Below are positions 14,990 through 23,769 of a stretch of 35,739 nt of DNA, in pieces. Below the pieces are notes generated by a model. That model was not told the DNA's origin. It did not search any database and worked only from the letters and a program-made list of their open reading frames with translations. Numbering within the stretch: the first letter of the stretch is position 1; the number at the start of each line of letters is the position of its first letter. The position numbers were made by a program, and so were the translations under genes. Origin of the DNA: Janthinobacterium sp. 344 (GTDB taxonomy: Bacteria; Pseudomonadota; Gammaproteobacteria; Burkholderiales; Burkholderiaceae_D); assembly GCF_900112025.1 (NCBI RefSeq), contig NZ_FOKL01000019.1, forward strand, positions 1-35,739, given 5' to 3'.

Positions 14990-16728
14990 TCGCCACCGTG
15001 CGTTTGCTGTTGCGCCTGCTTGATGGCGCGGCCGCCGGCAAGTTGCGCCTTGCGCTGGCGCTGATGGCGGCCAACAGTATCCTCGGTGCGCTGGCCCTGT
15101 GCATGCTGCTGCCGCTGCTGCGCGCCTGGCTGGCGCCGCAGCCGGGGCAAGCGCAAGGTGCATGGCTGCTACTGTTCCTGCTGCTGGCAGCGGCTAGCGC
15201 CGCGCTGCGCCATGTCACGCGACTGCAAGGCTATGCTGCCGGTGCCCACTGCGCGCATGTGCTGCACCGGCGGCTGGCCGATAAAATCGTGCGCCTGCCG
15301 CTGGCCTGGTGCACGCCGCGCCGTGCCGGCGATATGCGCCAGCTGGCCTCTGGCGGCGTGATGGTCGTGATGGGCGCGCCCGCGCACCTGCTGCAGCCCC
15401 TGTTTGATGCCGTGCTGGCGCCGCTGGTGGTAGGGCTGCTCTGGCTGGCCGTCGACTGGCGCCTCGGTGCGGTGCTGCTGCTGGCCATGCCGCCCTTGTT
15501 ATTCGTGTATCGCTGGGCGCAGGCCTGCGGCAGCCGGGCCGAGACGGCGCTGGCGGCCAGCAGCGCCGAAGCGAATGGCCGCGTGCTGGAATATATTGCG
15601 GCGCAACCCGTGCTGCGCGCCACGGGCCGGTCCGAGCTGGGCAGCGCCATGCTGGAACAGTCGCTGATGGAACAGCGCCAGGCGGAACGGCGCTCGCAGC
15701 ATTTGCTGTTCCCCGCCGCCCTCGGTTTTACCGTGGCGGCGCAGCTGGCGTATGCATTGTTGCTGGCCATCGGCTTGCACCAGGTGTTGGCTGGCGCCCT
15801 TGATGTGCCGGCGCTGCTGGCGACATTGATCGTCGCCACCGTGCTGGCCGAGGCGATGGCCGCCGTTGTGCACACGGGCGCCGCCCTGCAACAAGTGGCC
15901 CACACCCTGCGCCAGTTTGATGGCGTGCTGGCGGAGCGGGAATTGCCCGTGCTGGCGTCGCCTTGCCGCGTGCCGGAACAGGACGCGCCAGCCGTCGAGG
16001 CGCGCCTTGTCTGCGTGCGGCGCAATGGACGTCCCATCGTCGATGCCGTCTCGCTGGAGATTGCTCCGCGCTCCCTGACGGTGCTGGCGGGCGCCTCCGG
16101 CTCGGGCAAGACGACCTTGCTGCAATTGCTGTGCCGCCAGATGGATCCCGACAGCGGCGTGCTGCTGGCCAGCGGCGTCGATATGCGGACCAATGACGAC
16201 GCCGCGCTGACCCAACTGGCGACACCGATGTTCCAGCATACGTGGCTGCTGCCGGCCAGCTTGCGCGACAATCTGAGCCTGGGCCGGCAGATCGTGGCGC
16301 AGGATCTGCTGGCGGCCCTGTCGGCGGCCGGTCTGGCATCGTTGGCGCAGTCCTTGCCGCAAGGCCTGGACACTGTGGTCGGCGAAGGCGGCTGGACCTT
16401 GTCGGGTGGAGAGCGCCAGCGGCTGGCGTTCGCCCGCGCGTTGTTGAAACCCGCGCCGCTGATGCTGTTCGACGAACCACTGTCGGCGCTTGACGCCATC
16501 AGCGAACGGCGCGCTATCGCCACCCTGACCGGCCTGGCGCGTAACCATGCCGTGGTGGTCGCCACGCATCGGCTGGCGATTGCCGCGCAGGCAGACCAGA
16601 TCCTGGTGATGCAATCGGGGCGTATCGTCGAACGGGGTACGTATGCGCAATTGCTGCGGCTGGGTGGCGTGTACAGCGGCATGCAGCGCCAGGCGGGCCA
16701 GGCACGGGGATGGCATTTGGGAGTATAG
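14986..16728 (+). CDS. Fused ABC half-transporter, YbtQ/IrtB type
   Basis: This is the 580-residue partner of the preceding half-transporter. The membrane domain covers residues 1-320, and the ATPase domain has Walker A GASGSGKTT near 369, signature LSGGERQRLAFARALL, Walker B LMLFDEPLSALD and the H-loop in AVVVATHRLAI. The Walker B glutamate is present in both halves, so both sites may be catalytic. The ATG overlaps the previous TGA by 4 bp. The operon appears to end here: 71 bp separate its stop from the second receptor, which has its own Fur-like box. The role in siderophore import is inferred from family and position. Confidence 0.87.
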   Translation: MIATVRLLLRLLDGAAAGKLRLALALMAANSILGALALCMLLPLLRAWLAPQPGQAQGAWLLLFLLLAAASAALRHVTRLQGYAAGAHCAHVLHRRLADKIVRLPLAWCTPRRAGDMRQLASGGVMVVMGAPAHLLQPLFDAVLAPLVVGLLWLAVDWRLGAVLLLAMPPLLFVYRWAQACGSRAETALAASSAEANGRVLEYIAAQPVLRATGRSELGSAMLEQSLMEQRQAERRSQHLLFPAALGFTVAAQLAYALLLAIGLHQVLAGALDVPALLATLIVATVLAEAMAAVVHTGAALQQVAHTLRQFDGVLAERELPVLASPCRVPEQDAPAVEARLVCVRRNGRPIVDAVSLEIAPRSLTVLAGASGSGKTTLLQLLCRQMDPDSGVLLASGVDMRTNDDAALTQLATPMFQHTWLLPASLRDNLSLGRQIVAQDLLAALSAAGLASLAQSLPQGLDTVVGEGGWTLSGGERQRLAFARALLKPAPLMLFDEPLSALDAISERRAIATLTGLARNHAVVVATHRLAIAAQADQILVMQSGRIVERGTYAQLLRLGGVYSGMQRQAGQARGWHLGV

Positions 16729-16757
16729 GTCTTTATTGAGAGTGAATTATCACCTAC

Positions 16758-16785
16758 AATGCAATTCATTTGCATTTCATTCTCT
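16758..16785. promoter_or_regulatory. Fur-like box upstream of the second receptor
   Basis: The dyad AATGCAA-TTCAT-TTGCATT (16758-16776) runs into a second Fur-like half, TTTCATTCTC, ending at about 16785 and 15 bases before the start codon. A -10-like TACAAT lies at 16755-16760. The match to Fur consensus is weaker than at 7110 but the context is the same. Autonomous iron-regulated transcription of the second receptor is likely. Confidence 0.6.
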
Positions 16786-16799
16786 TTCAGGGATTCCCC

Positions 16800-18887
16800 A
16801 TGTGTCTCTTTTTGCAACGCCCGATAGCGCTGCTGCTGGCCGCTGCCAGTCCGCTGGCCCTGGCGGAAGGCCCCCTTGTGCCCGACGTCGTCACCATCAG
16901 CGCCGAGCGCCAGCATTACCGCAGCCTGTCCGCCACGGGCGCCACCAAGACGGATGCGCTGCTGATGGACTTGCCGCAAAGCGTGCGCGTGCTGACCGGC
17001 GACCTGCTGCGCGACGCCGGCGTGACGACTTTGGCCGGCGCGCTGGACCTGGCCAGCGGCATTGCAAAACAGAGCCCGCTGGGCGGCCTGTGGGACAGCT
17101 ATGCCATGCGCGGTTTCACGGGCGATCCGAATTTCGGCTCCGACTACATGGTCAACGGTTTCAGTTCCAGCCGCGGCTACAACGGTCTGCGCGACGGCGG
17201 CAATACGCAGGCCGTGGAAGTGCTGAAAGGCCCGGCCTCGGCCCTGTACGGCCGGGGCGAGCCGGGCGGCACGGTGAACATCACGACGAAAAAGCCGATA
17301 TTCGCGCCCGAGTACGGCGCCGATGTATCGCTGGGCAGTTTTCAAACGCGCCGCGCCGCCATCGATTTGACGGGACCGTTGAGCGAGACCGTCGCCTACC
17401 GCCTGAACGCGGCGCATGAGCAGGGGCACAGCTTCCGCGATACGGTGAAAGTCGAGCGCAGCCTGTTTTCTCCCTCGTTTCTCTGGCTGGCGGGCGAGCG
17501 CACGAGCGTGTCGTATGAAATCGAAGCGGTGCGCCAGCGCGCGCCGTTCGACCGGGGCGTGCTGGCCGTGAACGGCAAGCTGGGGGCCGTGCCCGTGTCG
17601 CGCTTCCTCGGCGAGCCGGGCGATGGTCCCATGACGGTCACGTCGCTGGGGCAGCAACTGTTTATCCACCATGCGCTGTCCGACGACTGGACGGTGCAGG
17701 CGGGCGCTTCCTACCGCGACAGCGCATTGACAGGCTATTCGACGGAAGCGAACAATCTGCAGCCCGATGGCCGCACCCTGCGCCGCCAGCGCCGCCACCG
17801 CGATTTCTCGGCCACCGACGTCTCCGCCCGCGTCGAGTTGCTGGGCAAGTTCAAAACGGGCGCGCTGGCGCACGAGGTGCTGGCCGGCGTGGATGCCTAT
17901 CGTTTCGACGACCACCGGGTGCAGCTGCGCCGCAACCCCTCGGCCGCGAATGCCTATGCCATCGATATTTTCAATCCCGTGTACGGCGGCAAGGCCGATC
18001 CGCTGGCCCTGTCCATCGACACGCAAGAGGGGCAGCAGGCGCGCGGCCTGTATGCGCAAGATCAACTGAACCTGGGCGCGCAGTGGAAGGCGCTCGTTGG
18101 CGTGCGCCACGACAGCTACACGCAGGACGTCACAAATAAGCGCCTGAACACGCGCAACCGCCAGTCGCTGTCGGCCACCAGCCCGCGCGCGGGCCTCGTC
18201 TACCAGTCGTCGAAAAGGTGGTCGCTGTATGCGAGCGCGGCGAAGGGCTTCCGGCCCAACAGCGGCATCAGCATCGATAACCAGGCTTTCCCGGCCGAGC
18301 GCAGCCGCTCATATGAACTGGGCGCCAAGCTGGACACGGGCAAGCTGACGGGGACCGTGGCCGTGTACGACATCCGCAAGCGCAATGTGCTGACGACCAA
18401 TCCCGCCAACACGGATTTCGCCATCGCGGCGGGCGAGGTGGGCAGCCGGGGCCTGGAACTGGACGTGTCGGGCGAACTGGCGCGCGGCCTGCGCGTCTCG
18501 GGCGCGTATGCGTACACGGACGCCAGCGTCACGCGCGGCGACAATACGATCGTGACGGGCAGCCGCTTTCCCAACGTGCCGCGCCACGGCGCCAACGTCA
18601 TCGCCACGCAGCAGTTTGCGCTGGGCGCGGGCACGGCCAGCGTGGGCGGCGGTGTGCAATACGTGGGCGAGCGCCTGGGCGACGTGGCCGTCAGCAGCCA
18701 ATTTACCCTGCCGGCCTATGCGACGGCCAGGCTGCTGGCGTCGTATGCGCCGAACGCCAGACTGCGATTGGCCCTGAACGTGGAAAACCTGTTCAACCGC
18801 AGCTACTATGCCAGTTCCTACAGCCAGCTGTGGGTGGCGCCGGGGGCGGAGCGCGCGATGACGTTGAATGCGCATTACAGGTTTTGA
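16800..18887 (+). CDS. Second TonB-dependent siderophore receptor
   Basis: This is a 695-residue outer-membrane receptor with a short signal peptide (MCLFLQRPIALLLAAASPLA, then LAEG), a TonB-box-like VPDVVTISAE, a plug (DLPQSVRVLTGDLLRD, then VEVLKGPASALYGRGEPGGTVN) and a beta-barrel ending in NAHYRF, whose terminal Phe suits outer-membrane assembly. It lacks the paired C-terminal cysteines of the first receptor, so ligand preference may differ. I chose the ATG at 16800 because AGGGA lies about 7 bases upstream and the signal peptide starts there. It shares the inner-membrane machinery encoded upstream by position. It is followed by a palindromic repeat that may act as a transcript end. Confidence 0.92.
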   Translation: MCLFLQRPIALLLAAASPLALAEGPLVPDVVTISAERQHYRSLSATGATKTDALLMDLPQSVRVLTGDLLRDAGVTTLAGALDLASGIAKQSPLGGLWDSYAMRGFTGDPNFGSDYMVNGFSSSRGYNGLRDGGNTQAVEVLKGPASALYGRGEPGGTVNITTKKPIFAPEYGADVSLGSFQTRRAAIDLTGPLSETVAYRLNAAHEQGHSFRDTVKVERSLFSPSFLWLAGERTSVSYEIEAVRQRAPFDRGVLAVNGKLGAVPVSRFLGEPGDGPMTVTSLGQQLFIHHALSDDWTVQAGASYRDSALTGYSTEANNLQPDGRTLRRQRRHRDFSATDVSARVELLGKFKTGALAHEVLAGVDAYRFDDHRVQLRRNPSAANAYAIDIFNPVYGGKADPLALSIDTQEGQQARGLYAQDQLNLGAQWKALVGVRHDSYTQDVTNKRLNTRNRQSLSATSPRAGLVYQSSKRWSLYASAAKGFRPNSGISIDNQAFPAERSRSYELGAKLDTGKLTGTVAVYDIRKRNVLTTNPANTDFAIAAGEVGSRGLELDVSGELARGLRVSGAYAYTDASVTRGDNTIVTGSRFPNVPRHGANVIATQQFALGAGTASVGGGVQYVGERLGDVAVSSQFTLPAYATARLLASYAPNARLRLALNVENLFNRSYYASSYSQLWVAPGAERAMTLNAHYRF

Positions 18888-18902
18888 TGTATTGACCCAA
18901 CA

Positions 18903-18957
18903 GCAAAGTGCCGGGGTCGGACCTTAAGGTCCGACCCCAGGTTCTGCCGTTGGGGTA
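18903..18957. repeat. Palindromic intergenic repeat, copy 1
   Basis: A perfect 26-bp palindrome at 18913-18938 has 13-base arms GGGGTCGGACCTT and AAGGTCCGACCCC. It is preceded by GCAAAGTGCC and followed by a conserved single-stranded tail, TCTGCCGTTGGGGTA (18943-18957). A second copy lies at 25004-25058 with the same architecture, so this is a dispersed repeat and not a private terminator. It sits 25 bp after the second receptor gene and 37 bp before the DUF1624 gene. No U-tract follows the stem. Confidence 0.85.
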
Positions 18958-18994
18958 CGCACGCTACTCTTACCCTTACATTAAAAATGAATAA

Positions 18995-20158
18995 ATGACT
19001 GCTCCCCTGACTTCCCCCGCCATCCTGCGCACCCGCATCGCCGTCATCGACGTCATGCGCGGCCTCGTCATGCTGATCATGCTGTTCGACCATGTGCGTG
19101 AAACCGTCTTTTTACACCATCAGGTCAGCGATCCGATGGATGCGGCCCATGTCGATCCGGCCCTGTTCTTCACGCGCCTGGCGGCCCACGTGTGCGCGCC
19201 CATGTTTGTCTTTTTGACGGGCCTGTCGGCCTGGCTGTACTCGCATCCGGCCGCCGGTCCGCGCAGTGCCAGCGGCTTCCTGTTCAAGCGGGGCTTGCTG
19301 CTGGTCGTGCTGGAACTGGTCTTCGTCAATTTCGCGTGGAGCGGCGCGTTGCCGCCCGCCGTGCTGTACCTGCAAGTGATCTGGGTCATCGGCCTGGCCA
19401 TGATGGCGCTGGCCGTGCTGCATAAGCTGCCCTTGAAAGTGCTGCTCGTGCTCGGTGTGGCGATGATCGCGGGCCAGCATTTGATGACTGGCTTGCGCGC
19501 GGAACCGGGCAGCCTTGGCTATTACGCCCTGACGGTGCTGCTGCAACGGGGCTACCTGGTGGCGGACGGCGCCATGCAGATCAAGGTCAGCTATCCGCTG
19601 CTGCCGTGGATCGGCGTGATTCTGCTCGGCTATGCGGCCGGCCCCCTGTATGCGCGCAGCCGTTCGCCGCACGGGCGTCGGCGCTGGCTGCTGGCGCTGG
19701 GCGCGGGCAGCTTGCTGCTGCTGGGCGTGCTGCGCGGCTTCAATCTGTATGGGGAAACCCTGCCGTGGGTGGCGGGCGAGACGGCCTTGCGCACGCTCAT
19801 GAGCGTGCTCAATTTCACCAAGTATCCGCCGTCGCTGGACTTCTTGCTATTCACGCTGGGCCTGGGGCTGCTGGGCCTGGCCTGGCTGGAAAGCATCGAT
19901 AACGGCTTCACGCGGGCCTGTGCCACCTTCGGCGGCGCGCCCATGTTTTATTATTTGCTGCACCTGTATCTGCTGCTGGCCATCAGCCTCACCCTGACGG
20001 CCGTGCTGGGTGCCAACCATGGCCAGCGTTATGGCGTCGAACATCTCTGGCAAGTCTGGCTGCTGGCCTTGCTGCTGATGCCCGTGCTGTACTTTCCCTG
20101 CCGCGCCTTCGCCAATTACAAGCGCAGCTCGCAGCAGGCGTGGGTGCGCTATTTCTAG
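18995..20158 (+). CDS. DUF1624 (heparan-alpha-glucosaminide N-acetyltransferase-like) membrane protein
   Basis: This 387-residue multi-pass inner-membrane protein begins with the family hallmark RIAVIDVMRGLVMLIMLFDHVRE. About ten hydrophobic segments follow. CAPMFVFLTGLSAWLYS and the C-terminal FGGAPMFYYLLHLYLLLAISL are typical of DUF1624/YeiB-like acyltransferase-fold proteins. The relatives suggest transfer of an acyl group across the membrane, but the substrate is unknown. The ATG at 18995 has only a weak purine-rich stretch upstream. It stands alone after the repeat and converges with the next gene, with 7 bp between stops. Confidence 0.85.
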   Translation: MTAPLTSPAILRTRIAVIDVMRGLVMLIMLFDHVRETVFLHHQVSDPMDAAHVDPALFFTRLAAHVCAPMFVFLTGLSAWLYSHPAAGPRSASGFLFKRGLLLVVLELVFVNFAWSGALPPAVLYLQVIWVIGLAMMALAVLHKLPLKVLLVLGVAMIAGQHLMTGLRAEPGSLGYYALTVLLQRGYLVADGAMQIKVSYPLLPWIGVILLGYAAGPLYARSRSPHGRRRWLLALGAGSLLLLGVLRGFNLYGETLPWVAGETALRTLMSVLNFTKYPPSLDFLLFTLGLGLLGLAWLESIDNGFTRACATFGGAPMFYYLLHLYLLLAISLTLTAVLGANHGQRYGVEHLWQVWLLALLLMPVLYFPCRAFANYKRSSQQAWVRYF

Positions 20159-20165
20159 ACGAGGT

Positions 20166-22037
20166 CTACTTGCAATACAGCCTGTCGATGCTGTGCGACG
20201 ACGCCAGGTAATGCCGCGTCTGCCAACCGATGGCCACCCGGTAGGCGCAGGGCGGATCGAGCGCCACGTTGACGGGGAAGCCGCCATTGTTGCCTGACAG
20301 GTGAGGTCCGCCCGCGCCGCCACGGAACAGGTAGTTGCCGGGCGGCGGCGGCGGGGTGAAACTGGCGGCCGGCAACGGTGGCGGCGGATGGGCGATGCCA
20401 TTGTTGTTGGAAATCGTGATATTGAAGAAGCGCAAATGCGGGTGGTCGATCGTGTACAGAATATGTACGAGGCCGCCCGCGATGGGGTTGCAGGCATTGC
20501 TGCGCAGCTCTTCCAGGTCCAGCGCCACGATGACGGGCGAGTTGTCGAAGACGATGGAGTCGAGCCCGTCCGTGGCCACCAGCGCCAGGGTATTTCCATC
20601 ACGCACCTCGAAGCCCAGCCGGTAGCGGCGTATCGGTTCGCTCTCGGCCGCCGTCAGGCTGCGGCCCGCGTCGAGGATGGGCAAGCCGCCCGGCAGCTTG
20701 GCCGGATGCAGGCTGGTGATGGCCGGCGTGTTGATGGTCAGCAAATCGAAGGTGCGCAGGAAGATGGTGGGCGCCACGTTGACGATGGCCGTCGTGCCGT
20801 CGCGCATGTCCACCGTGACGGGCTTGCCGTCGACCCTGATCCAGCCGCCCGGTTTCAGATCGCCCGCATCGACGATCACCTGGGCCGAGTCGCTCAAGCC
20901 CAGGCCGTTCGTATAAAACACATAGCCGACGAGGGTGCCGAGCACTTGGCTCAAAGGCGCCAGACTGGCGGGCGCGACCGAGGGAATGGCGGTCGGGTCG
21001 TCGCTGCCGCCGGGCCAGGTCCACTCGCCGATGAGGAAACGGTATTCGAGCGGATTGGCGGGGATGGCGCTGTTGCGCAGCGGGCAATTGCCTTTCAAGG
21101 TCACGCCGCCGGCGAACACATACGAGGCGCTGGGGCCGCCCGCATAGCCTTGGGCGGAAAAGCCGGCCAGCGAGGGAAACGGGTGGATGTCGAACACTTC
21201 CACCTGCTGCCAGTGCGGCACGCCTTCCACGTCGGGCGGCAAGACGTCCTTCGAGCACAACTCCACGCAGAAACAGTGGCCCACGTTTTCGCGGCCCGGC
21301 TGGCGGCCATTCGCCTGCGTTTCCGACAGGATGGTCACGCTGCCCAGCTGCGCCGTGAAATACACGTCGGGTCCGCTGGCGAACTCCACGTTGATGAAGG
21401 GCGAAAACGGCGTCAGCGTGAAGTCGGAGGTCAGGTAGTCGATGCGGAAGCGGCCGCCGGCATCCGTCACGGCGTCGCCCAGCGCATCGTCCTGCAGCCA
21501 GTCCGCATCGAACGCGCGCACGGTGGCGCCGGCGATCGGCGCTTGCGGCGCGTCGCAGGTGCGCAGGCGGCCGCAGATGGTCCAGGCACCGAAGCGGGCG
21601 CGCACCAGGCACCAGAAGCGTTGCGGCAAGCAATAATCCCAGACGGCGAGAAAGTCATTTTCCACCTGGCGCCAGCGCGGCTGGAGGGTGGTGATGGAAA
21701 ACTGCAGCGGCACGGGCGCCTTCGGCCCCGGCTTCAGGTGCGGCACGCTGGGGCACAGCACGTCCACCTCGACGGCTTCGCCCTGGTAATCGCCTTCCAG
21801 GGTGAAACTGTAGTTGCCGTCTTCATCCGTGCGCGCCTCGGCCAGCAGGAACGGCGCCTTCGCCTGCACTTCCTCGTCTGTCAGGATGGCGAAGGTTTCC
21901 TTGGCGCTGGCCACCGCCAGGGCCGTGATGTGTTGCGTGTCGCGCGGCCGGTACAGGCGCACGATGACGTGTGACAGCGGTTCCGGACACTCGGCACAGA
22001 TCAAGCCGCACAGCTTGCCCCGCAGGATATAGGCCAT
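20166..22037 (-). CDS. Large hypothetical protein with carboxypeptidase-regulatory-like beta domains
   Basis: I recognise no named family for this 623-residue protein. I chose the ATG at 22037 because GGAG lies 6 bases upstream; it gives MAYILRGKLCGLICAECPEP and no signal peptide. At least two segments look like transthyretin-like or carboxypeptidase-regulatory beta-sandwich folds: VIVRLYRPRD...RTDEDGNYSFTLEGDYQGEAVEV (about residues 25-105) and the stretch around IAGATVRAFDADWLQ...VTDAGGRFRIDYL (about 170-225). The C-terminal part has a proline-rich linker (HPPPPLPAASFTPPPPPGNY) and several cysteines. Such domains are usually binding or structural. It lies downstream of the isochorismatase-like gene on the same strand, 113 bp away, with no clear terminator between. 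Confidence 0.65.
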   Translation of the reverse strand: MAYILRGKLCGLICAECPEPLSHVIVRLYRPRDTQHITALAVASAKETFAILTDEEVQAKAPFLLAEARTDEDGNYSFTLEGDYQGEAVEVDVLCPSVPHLKPGPKAPVPLQFSITTLQPRWRQVENDFLAVWDYCLPQRFWCLVRARFGAWTICGRLRTCDAPQAPIAGATVRAFDADWLQDDALGDAVTDAGGRFRIDYLTSDFTLTPFSPFINVEFASGPDVYFTAQLGSVTILSETQANGRQPGRENVGHCFCVELCSKDVLPPDVEGVPHWQQVEVFDIHPFPSLAGFSAQGYAGGPSASYVFAGGVTLKGNCPLRNSAIPANPLEYRFLIGEWTWPGGSDDPTAIPSVAPASLAPLSQVLGTLVGYVFYTNGLGLSDSAQVIVDAGDLKPGGWIRVDGKPVTVDMRDGTTAIVNVAPTIFLRTFDLLTINTPAITSLHPAKLPGGLPILDAGRSLTAAESEPIRRYRLGFEVRDGNTLALVATDGLDSIVFDNSPVIVALDLEELRSNACNPIAGGLVHILYTIDHPHLRFFNITISNNNGIAHPPPPLPAASFTPPPPPGNYLFRGGAGGPHLSGNNGGFPVNVALDPPCAYRVAIGWQTRHYLASSHSIDRLYCK

Positions 22038-22150
22038 GATGATCTCCAGCATGATTGAAGCGTTGGACAGCTGCGCCGCTCGCAATGGCGGCGCTGTTAC
22101 CAAGCTAGCAAATGGCCGGCCGATGGGCTTGATCCTGCTTAAACGAGCGG

Positions 22151-22681
22151 CTATTTGATCAGTGCCAGCACCTCGCGGAAACGCGGGTGCTGGCAGTCGC
22201 GCAGCCATTCGAAGGCCAGCATCTCGACCGTCACCAGTTGCGCGCCCAGCTTGTCCAGGCGGGCCAGGGCCGCGTCGCGGCTGGCCGCATGGCGCGAGCC
22301 GACGGCGTCGATGGCGATGATCACGTCATAGTCCAGTTCCAGCAGGCCGATGGCCGTCTGCAGCATGCACACATGGGCTTCGCAGCCCGTGACGACGATC
22401 TGTTGGCGTCCCGCTGGCAGCATGGCTTGCAAGCCGTCGGCACAGGCGCCGAAATGCGTCTTGTGCAGGGTCCGTTCGCACAGCGCGGCGATCTCGTCCA
22501 CGTTCGGCCCCAGGCCCTGCCGGTTCTGTTCCGTGCCCAGCACGGGCACGCCGAGCAGGCGGGCGATGTGGGCCAGGCGCAGGTTTTGCGCCAGCACCAG
22601 GCCGGCGTCGTGGATGGCCGGCATCAAGCGGCCTTGCAGGTCGACAATGACTAACACAGCCTGGTTGGCATCCATCAGCAT
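22151..22681 (-). CDS. Isochorismatase-family cysteine hydrolase (YcaC-like)
   Basis: This is a 176-residue hydrolase of the isochorismatase-like superfamily. The catalytic triad is visible: D14 in VLVIVDLQGRL, K74 in TLHKTHFGA and C105 in VTGCEAHVCMLQTA, preceded by the family cis-peptide region. Members cleave amides, ureides or isochorismate; the short length and EAHVC motif point to the YcaC-like group of unknown substrate and not to true isochorismatase. I chose the ATG at 22681 because AAGGAG is 6 bases upstream. It lies 50 bp downstream of the LysR-type regulator in the same direction and may be co-transcribed with it. A role in siderophore synthesis is not supported, as no biosynthesis genes are near. 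Confidence 0.88.
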   Translation of the reverse strand: MLMDANQAVLVIVDLQGRLMPAIHDAGLVLAQNLRLAHIARLLGVPVLGTEQNRQGLGPNVDEIAALCERTLHKTHFGACADGLQAMLPAGRQQIVVTGCEAHVCMLQTAIGLLELDYDVIIAIDAVGSRHAASRDAALARLDKLGAQLVTVEMLAFEWLRDCQHPRFREVLALIK

Positions 22682-22731
22682 GGCGTTCTCCTTGTTCATA
22701 TGTGGCGACAGTGTAGCGCGCCGCAGTGTGC

Positions 22732-23649
22732 TCAAGTTGGCCAGCTGGGCGCGGCCGTCTCTCCCATCAGGTAGGCGTGATTGAGGTCGATGGCGCCGCG
22801 CAGGTAATTCCACAGGGCGCTGACCCTGGCGATGTTGCGCCGTTCGCTGGGCGAAATCATCCAGAACGAGCGCACGAGGTCGATGTCGCCATCGAGCACG
22901 GGCACCAGCTCGCTTGACTGCTGCGCCACGAAGCAGGGCAGGATCGCCAGCGCCTGGCCCGCGCGCGCCGCGTGGTACTGGGCGATCACGCTGGTGCTGC
23001 GAAACGCGCGCAGCGAGTCGGGTGCCACGTTGTCCATGTAGCGCAATTCCGCGCTGAAGACCAGGTCGTCCACGTAGCCGATGATGGGGTGCCGCGCCAG
23101 CTGCGCCACGCCGGTGATAGGCGCATGGCGCGCCAGGTAGCCTGGCGTGGCGTACAGTTTCAGCCGGTAGTCGGACAGCTTGGTCACGACATACGGGCCG
23201 GACAGGGGACGCTCGATGGAAATGGCCACGTCCGCCTCGCGCTTGGACAGGCTGACGAAGCGGGGCACGGCGATCAGGTCCACGCTGATGTGCGGATAGC
23301 GGCCGCAAAACTGCGCCAGGTGCGGCGCCAGCACGACGGCGCCGAAGCCTTCCGTCGCGCCCAGGCGCACCTGGCCCGACAGCAGCCGGTTGTGTTCGCC
23401 CAATTCCTCGGTGGCGGCAAACACCGTGCTTTCCATGGTTTCCGCATATTCCATCAGGCGGTGGCCTTCGGGCGTCAGCTGGTAGCCCACGTAATTGCGG
23501 TCGAACAGCTGCGTGCCCACCTGCTCCTCGAACTTGCGCATGCGCCGCGACACCGTGGAGTGGTCGATGCCCAGCTTTTTCGCCGCATCGACGAGTCCCG
23601 CGCTGCGCGTCAGCTCCAGGAAGACGCGGACATTGTCCCAATCGAGCAC
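22732..23649 (-). CDS. LysR-family transcriptional regulator
   Basis: This 305-residue LysR regulator has an N-terminal winged helix (WDNVRVFLELTRSAGLVDAAKKLGIDHSTVSRRMRKFEEQVGTQLFDR) and a C-terminal two-lobed effector-binding domain. I chose the GTG at 23649 because a perfect AAGGAG lies 6 bases upstream and the family start (LDWDNVRVFLEL) follows at once; upstream ATGs at 23667 or 23688 would overlap that site. It is transcribed away from the branched-chain-type binding protein and towards the isochorismatase-like gene, so either could be its target. A 15-bp dyad lies 30 bases upstream of its start. Confidence 0.9.
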   Translation of the reverse strand: MLDWDNVRVFLELTRSAGLVDAAKKLGIDHSTVSRRMRKFEEQVGTQLFDRNYVGYQLTPEGHRLMEYAETMESTVFAATEELGEHNRLLSGQVRLGATEGFGAVVLAPHLAQFCGRYPHISVDLIAVPRFVSLSKREADVAISIERPLSGPYVVTKLSDYRLKLYATPGYLARHAPITGVAQLARHPIIGYVDDLVFSAELRYMDNVAPDSLRAFRSTSVIAQYHAARAGQALAILPCFVAQQSSELVPVLDGDIDLVRSFWMISPSERRNIARVSALWNYLRGAIDLNHAYLMGETAAPSWPT

Positions 23650-23678
23650 TTTGTTCTCCTTGTGCATTTTTGCAAAGG

Positions 23679-23693
23679 AATTATGCATTAATT
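23679..23693. promoter_or_regulatory. Candidate LysR-type binding site in the divergent promoter region
   Basis: AATTA-TGCAT-TAATT is a 15-bp interrupted palindrome containing a T-N11-A arrangement, the loose signature of LysR-regulator sites. It lies 30 bases upstream of the regulator start and 77 bases upstream of the divergent binding-protein gene, where autoregulation and divergent control usually occur. Such dyads can arise by chance in AT-rich promoter DNA. Confidence 0.4.
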
Positions 23694-23769
23694 TCGCTTG
23701 AACGCATATTTTTACACATGCAGAATGCAGCTAAACATATAAGAAAAACCCATCCACCTGGAGACACGC

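Noticed and set aside
15231..18110. A 959-codon open frame on the minus strand spanning the last ABC half-transporter and the second receptor.
   Set aside because: It is antisense to two unmistakable genes, crosses their intergenic region and Fur-like box, and its composition (Arg, Ala, His, Gln rich) is typical of a shadow frame in high-GC DNA.
18913..18938. Reading the palindromic repeats as ordinary Rho-independent terminators.
   Set aside because: No U-tract follows either copy and the conserved element includes a 15-base tail beyond the stem, so a dispersed repeat fits better, though some effect on transcript ends is possible.
22151..22681. The isochorismatase-like gene as part of a catecholate siderophore pathway.
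   Set aside because: It is more than 3 kb from the uptake island, in another transcription unit, with a YcaC-like motif set and no entA, entB, entC or NRPS genes nearby.
22151..23641. A single 496-residue protein joining the isochorismatase-like domain to an N-terminal extension.
   Set aside because: The extension is the out-of-frame shadow of the LysR gene; a perfect ribosome-binding site and the family start support initiation at 22681.
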